NCBI GenBank assembly: GCA_023380915.1
Contig: JAMCSM010000194.1
Coordinates: forward strand, 1-7,632
Direction: 5' to 3'
DNA: 7,632 nucleotides
Origin: Actinomycetota bacterium
Lineage (GTDB): Bacteria; Actinomycetota; Humimicrobiia; Humimicrobiales; Humimicrobiaceae
In this document: positions 7,037 through 7,632 of the stretch, piece after piece
How the letters are laid out: every line of letters begins with the position of its first letter
Numbering within the stretch: position 1 is the first letter of the stretch
Translations under genes and position numbers: made by a program
The notes under the pieces: model-generated
Told to the model about the DNA's origin: nothing
Database searches by the model: none
The model's input: the letters and a program-made list of their open reading frames with translations, nothing else

Positions 7037-7089
7037 AAAACCGGGGTTAAGATTTTAAATAAATTATTCTGAAACTTAACTCCGGTTTT
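7037..7089 (+). terminator. Long-loop intrinsic terminator after rpoD
   Basis: AAAACCGGGGTTAAG (7037-7051) pairs with CTTAACTCCGGTTTT (7075-7089) over 15 positions with a single G-T wobble. The 23-base AT-rich loop is long. The right arm runs into TTTTGTTTAT, giving the U-rich tail expected of Rho-independent termination. The left arm starts with an A-run, so it could also work on the opposite strand. Ending the dnaG-rpoD transcript about 140 bases past the rpoD stop is the likeliest role. Confidence 0.7.
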
Positions 7090-7111
7090 GTTTATCAGGA
7101 GATATATTATT

Positions 7112-7141
7112 CAGGGTTTTGAGTCATACTTAAGTACCCTG
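7112..7141 (+). repeat. Second hairpin, possible backup terminator
   Basis: CAGGGT (7112-7117) and ACCCTG (7136-7141) can pair around an 18-base loop, followed closely by CTTTT. The loop contains the 10-base palindrome TACTTAAGTA (7127-7136), which shares its last base with the right arm. It may be a backup terminator about 25 bases after the first one, or a protein site. Confidence 0.4.
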
Positions 7142-7256
7142 GCTTTTGGAAATAACAGGAATTATAACTATATCAATTATAAATTTCTTATTGCTTTCAA
7201 AAGAAGTAATTAAAAAATTTAGGGTTTAATTATTTTACTATTTTTAATAATTTAAC

Positions 7257-7285
7257 TTGAAATAGAATGCTTATAAAATTATAAT
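7257..7285 (+). promoter_or_regulatory. Near-consensus promoter of tRNA-Asn
   Basis: TTGAAA (7257-7262) and TATAAT (7280-7285) are separated by exactly 17 bases, giving 11 of 12 consensus positions. Transcription would start near 7292, about 62 bases before the tRNA. It is the strongest promoter match in the window, as expected for a stable RNA gene. Confidence 0.75.
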
Positions 7286-7300
7286 TACTGCGTGCAGTAA
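7285..7300 (+). promoter_or_regulatory. Perfect palindrome at the predicted start of the tRNA transcript
   Basis: TTACTGC-GT-GCAGTAA has perfect 7-base arms with a 2-base centre. It begins at the last base of the -10 and covers the predicted start site near 7292. That position suits a repressor operator, or a hairpin at the 5' end of the precursor tRNA. I cannot assign a binding protein. Confidence 0.4.
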
Positions 7301-7353
7301 ACGTTAGTTTTTTAATAGTTATATTTTAGAATTTTTGTTTCTTGCTATCGTAT

Positions 7354-7428
7354 TCCCCGGTAGCTCAACGGTAGAGCGTTCGGCTGTTAACCGAAATGTT
7401 GTAGGTTCGAATCCTACCCGGGGAGCCA
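7354..7428 (+). tRNA. tRNA-Asn(GTT) with encoded CCA
   Basis: This folds into a full cloverleaf. The acceptor stem is TCCCCGG (7354-7360) with CCGGGGA (7418-7424). The D stem is GCTC/GAGC, and the anticodon stem TTCGG/CCGAA surrounds the loop CTGTTAA with anticodon GTT at 7386-7388. The T arm is GTAGG-TTCGAAT-CCTAC. The discriminator G (7425) and a genome-encoded CCA (7426-7428) follow. GTT reads AAC and AAU, so it carries asparagine. Its GC content stands out sharply from the surrounding AT-rich DNA. Its own promoter lies about 70 bases upstream, and no clear terminator follows before the candidate IS end 8 bases downstream. Confidence 0.97.
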
Positions 7429-7436
7429 ATCTTTGG

Positions 7437-7529
7437 GGTTCTTCACTAAATAAGGGATTGTTGCCAAACTCCCAATAGTCCTGTATAGCCACACATTCTA
7501 ACAATATAAATTAATATGCTATAATAGTT
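7437..7529. mobile_element. Possible outer IS end fragment
   Basis: GGTTCTTCACTAAATAAGGG (7437-7456) matches the IS end at 7530 in 13 of its first 20 positions and in the same orientation, including GG, TCT and AAAT. ISL3-type ends typically begin GGxTCTT. This 93-base piece may be the end of an older related element interrupted by the second one, or simply the true outer end of a single element. No transposase-like sequence is visible in it. It begins 8 bases after the tRNA CCA. Confidence 0.35.
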
Positions 7530-7632
7530 GGCTCTCAACCAAATTCCGGGGCATCCCGCTCTAACAACACAAGGCCTTAACACGCAACCTGTAGTTTTCA
7601 AAATTCCTGAACCCATATGCACGCCTTGAGAT
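7530..7632 (-). mobile_element. Terminal part of an ISL3-like insertion sequence, cut by window end
   Basis: The putative terminal inverted repeat starts GGCTCTCAACCAAATTCCGG at 7530. The transposase gene reads leftward toward it and stops only about 30 bases inside, which is the compact layout expected of an IS. The other end and its matching repeat lie outside the window, so the exact boundary and any 8-base target duplication cannot be checked here. Confidence 0.6.
7561..7632 (-). CDS. Transposase C-terminus (ISL3-like), partial
   Basis: On the minus strand the last 23 codons of a gene are visible and end in TAG (complement of 7561-7563). They include RRAYGFRNFENYRLRV followed by KALCC. 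This pattern, a basic patch then GFRNFENYRLRV and a short tail, closely resembles the C-terminus of ISL3-family DDE transposases as I know them. The catalytic Asp, Asp and Glu residues and the zinc-finger N-terminus lie beyond the edge. No start is in view, so whether the full gene is intact is unknown. The piece is too short to exclude a related transposase family. Confidence 0.65.
   Translation of the reverse strand: MSRRAYGFRNFENYRLRVKALCC

Larger units (their letters stand above)
6898..7353 (+). other. Noncoding region between rpoD and tRNA-Asn
   Basis: About 456 very AT-rich bases contain no open frame that looks like a gene. Identifiable elements are a tandem 10-base repeat (6942-6961), a small AAGAAT/ATTCTT hairpin (6956-6971), the long-loop terminator (7037-7089), a second hairpin (7112-7141), and the tRNA promoter with its palindrome (7257-7300). 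I see nothing recognisable between 7145 and 7255. Confidence 0.6.

Noticed and set aside
7319..7504. Minus-strand open frame of 61 codons containing RVGFEPTTFRLTAERSTVEL
   Set aside because: This is the well-known false protein produced by reading a tRNA gene backwards. The frame lies across the whole tRNA-Asn, and the familiar peptide is the antisense of its conserved arms.
1..7632. CRISPR array, toxin-antitoxin pair or defence system
   Set aside because: I looked for regularly spaced repeats and for small paired genes on both strands. None were found; apart from the IS end, all coding space is filled by housekeeping genes.

Overview
This AT-rich bacterial window holds mostly housekeeping genes, all on the + strand, with the end of an insertion sequence at the right edge. 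In order it contains the tail of a tryptophan operon (trpF lacking its 5' end, trpB, trpA, trpG), the replication primase gene dnaG, the primary sigma factor gene rpoD, a noncoding stretch of about 450 bases with a terminator and a promoter, tRNA-Asn(GTT), and the minus-strand C-terminal end of what looks like an ISL3-family transposase.

Organism: the base composition is low-GC. However, the RpoD C-terminus ([15 protein letters not shown]), the SFTMLQEQL segment before region 4 and the tRNA-Asn sequence read more like Actinomycetota than Firmicutes, whose SigA usually has IEAKALRKLRHP here. A deep-branching, AT-rich, probably anaerobic actinobacterial lineage known mainly from environmental genomes is my best inference, not a proven placement. 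Both edges look like assembly boundaries. The left edge has in-frame stops inside trpF, and the right edge falls inside an IS.

How the genes work together: TrpF, TrpB and TrpA carry out three of the last steps from anthranilate to tryptophan. TrpG supplies ammonia to anthranilate synthase, whose large subunit (trpE) is not in view, as are trpD and trpC. The order F-B-A-G, with trpG last, is not the textbook order. The 204 bases after trpG hold an extended -10 promoter overlapped by an inverted repeat, which probably starts dnaG transcription. dnaG and rpoD are the core of the classical macromolecular synthesis operon, here without rpsU. rpoD has its own candidate promoter and a strong ribosome binding site. 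After rpoD comes a long-loop hairpin terminator, then a near-consensus promoter (TTGAAA, 17 bases, TATAAT) whose predicted start site lies in a perfect palindrome and which should transcribe tRNA-Asn.

I see no convincing new biological system. The features most worth a second look are the low-complexity insertion inside DnaG, the palindromes on the dnaG and tRNA promoters, the tandem or nested IS ends after the tRNA, and the broken start of trpF.
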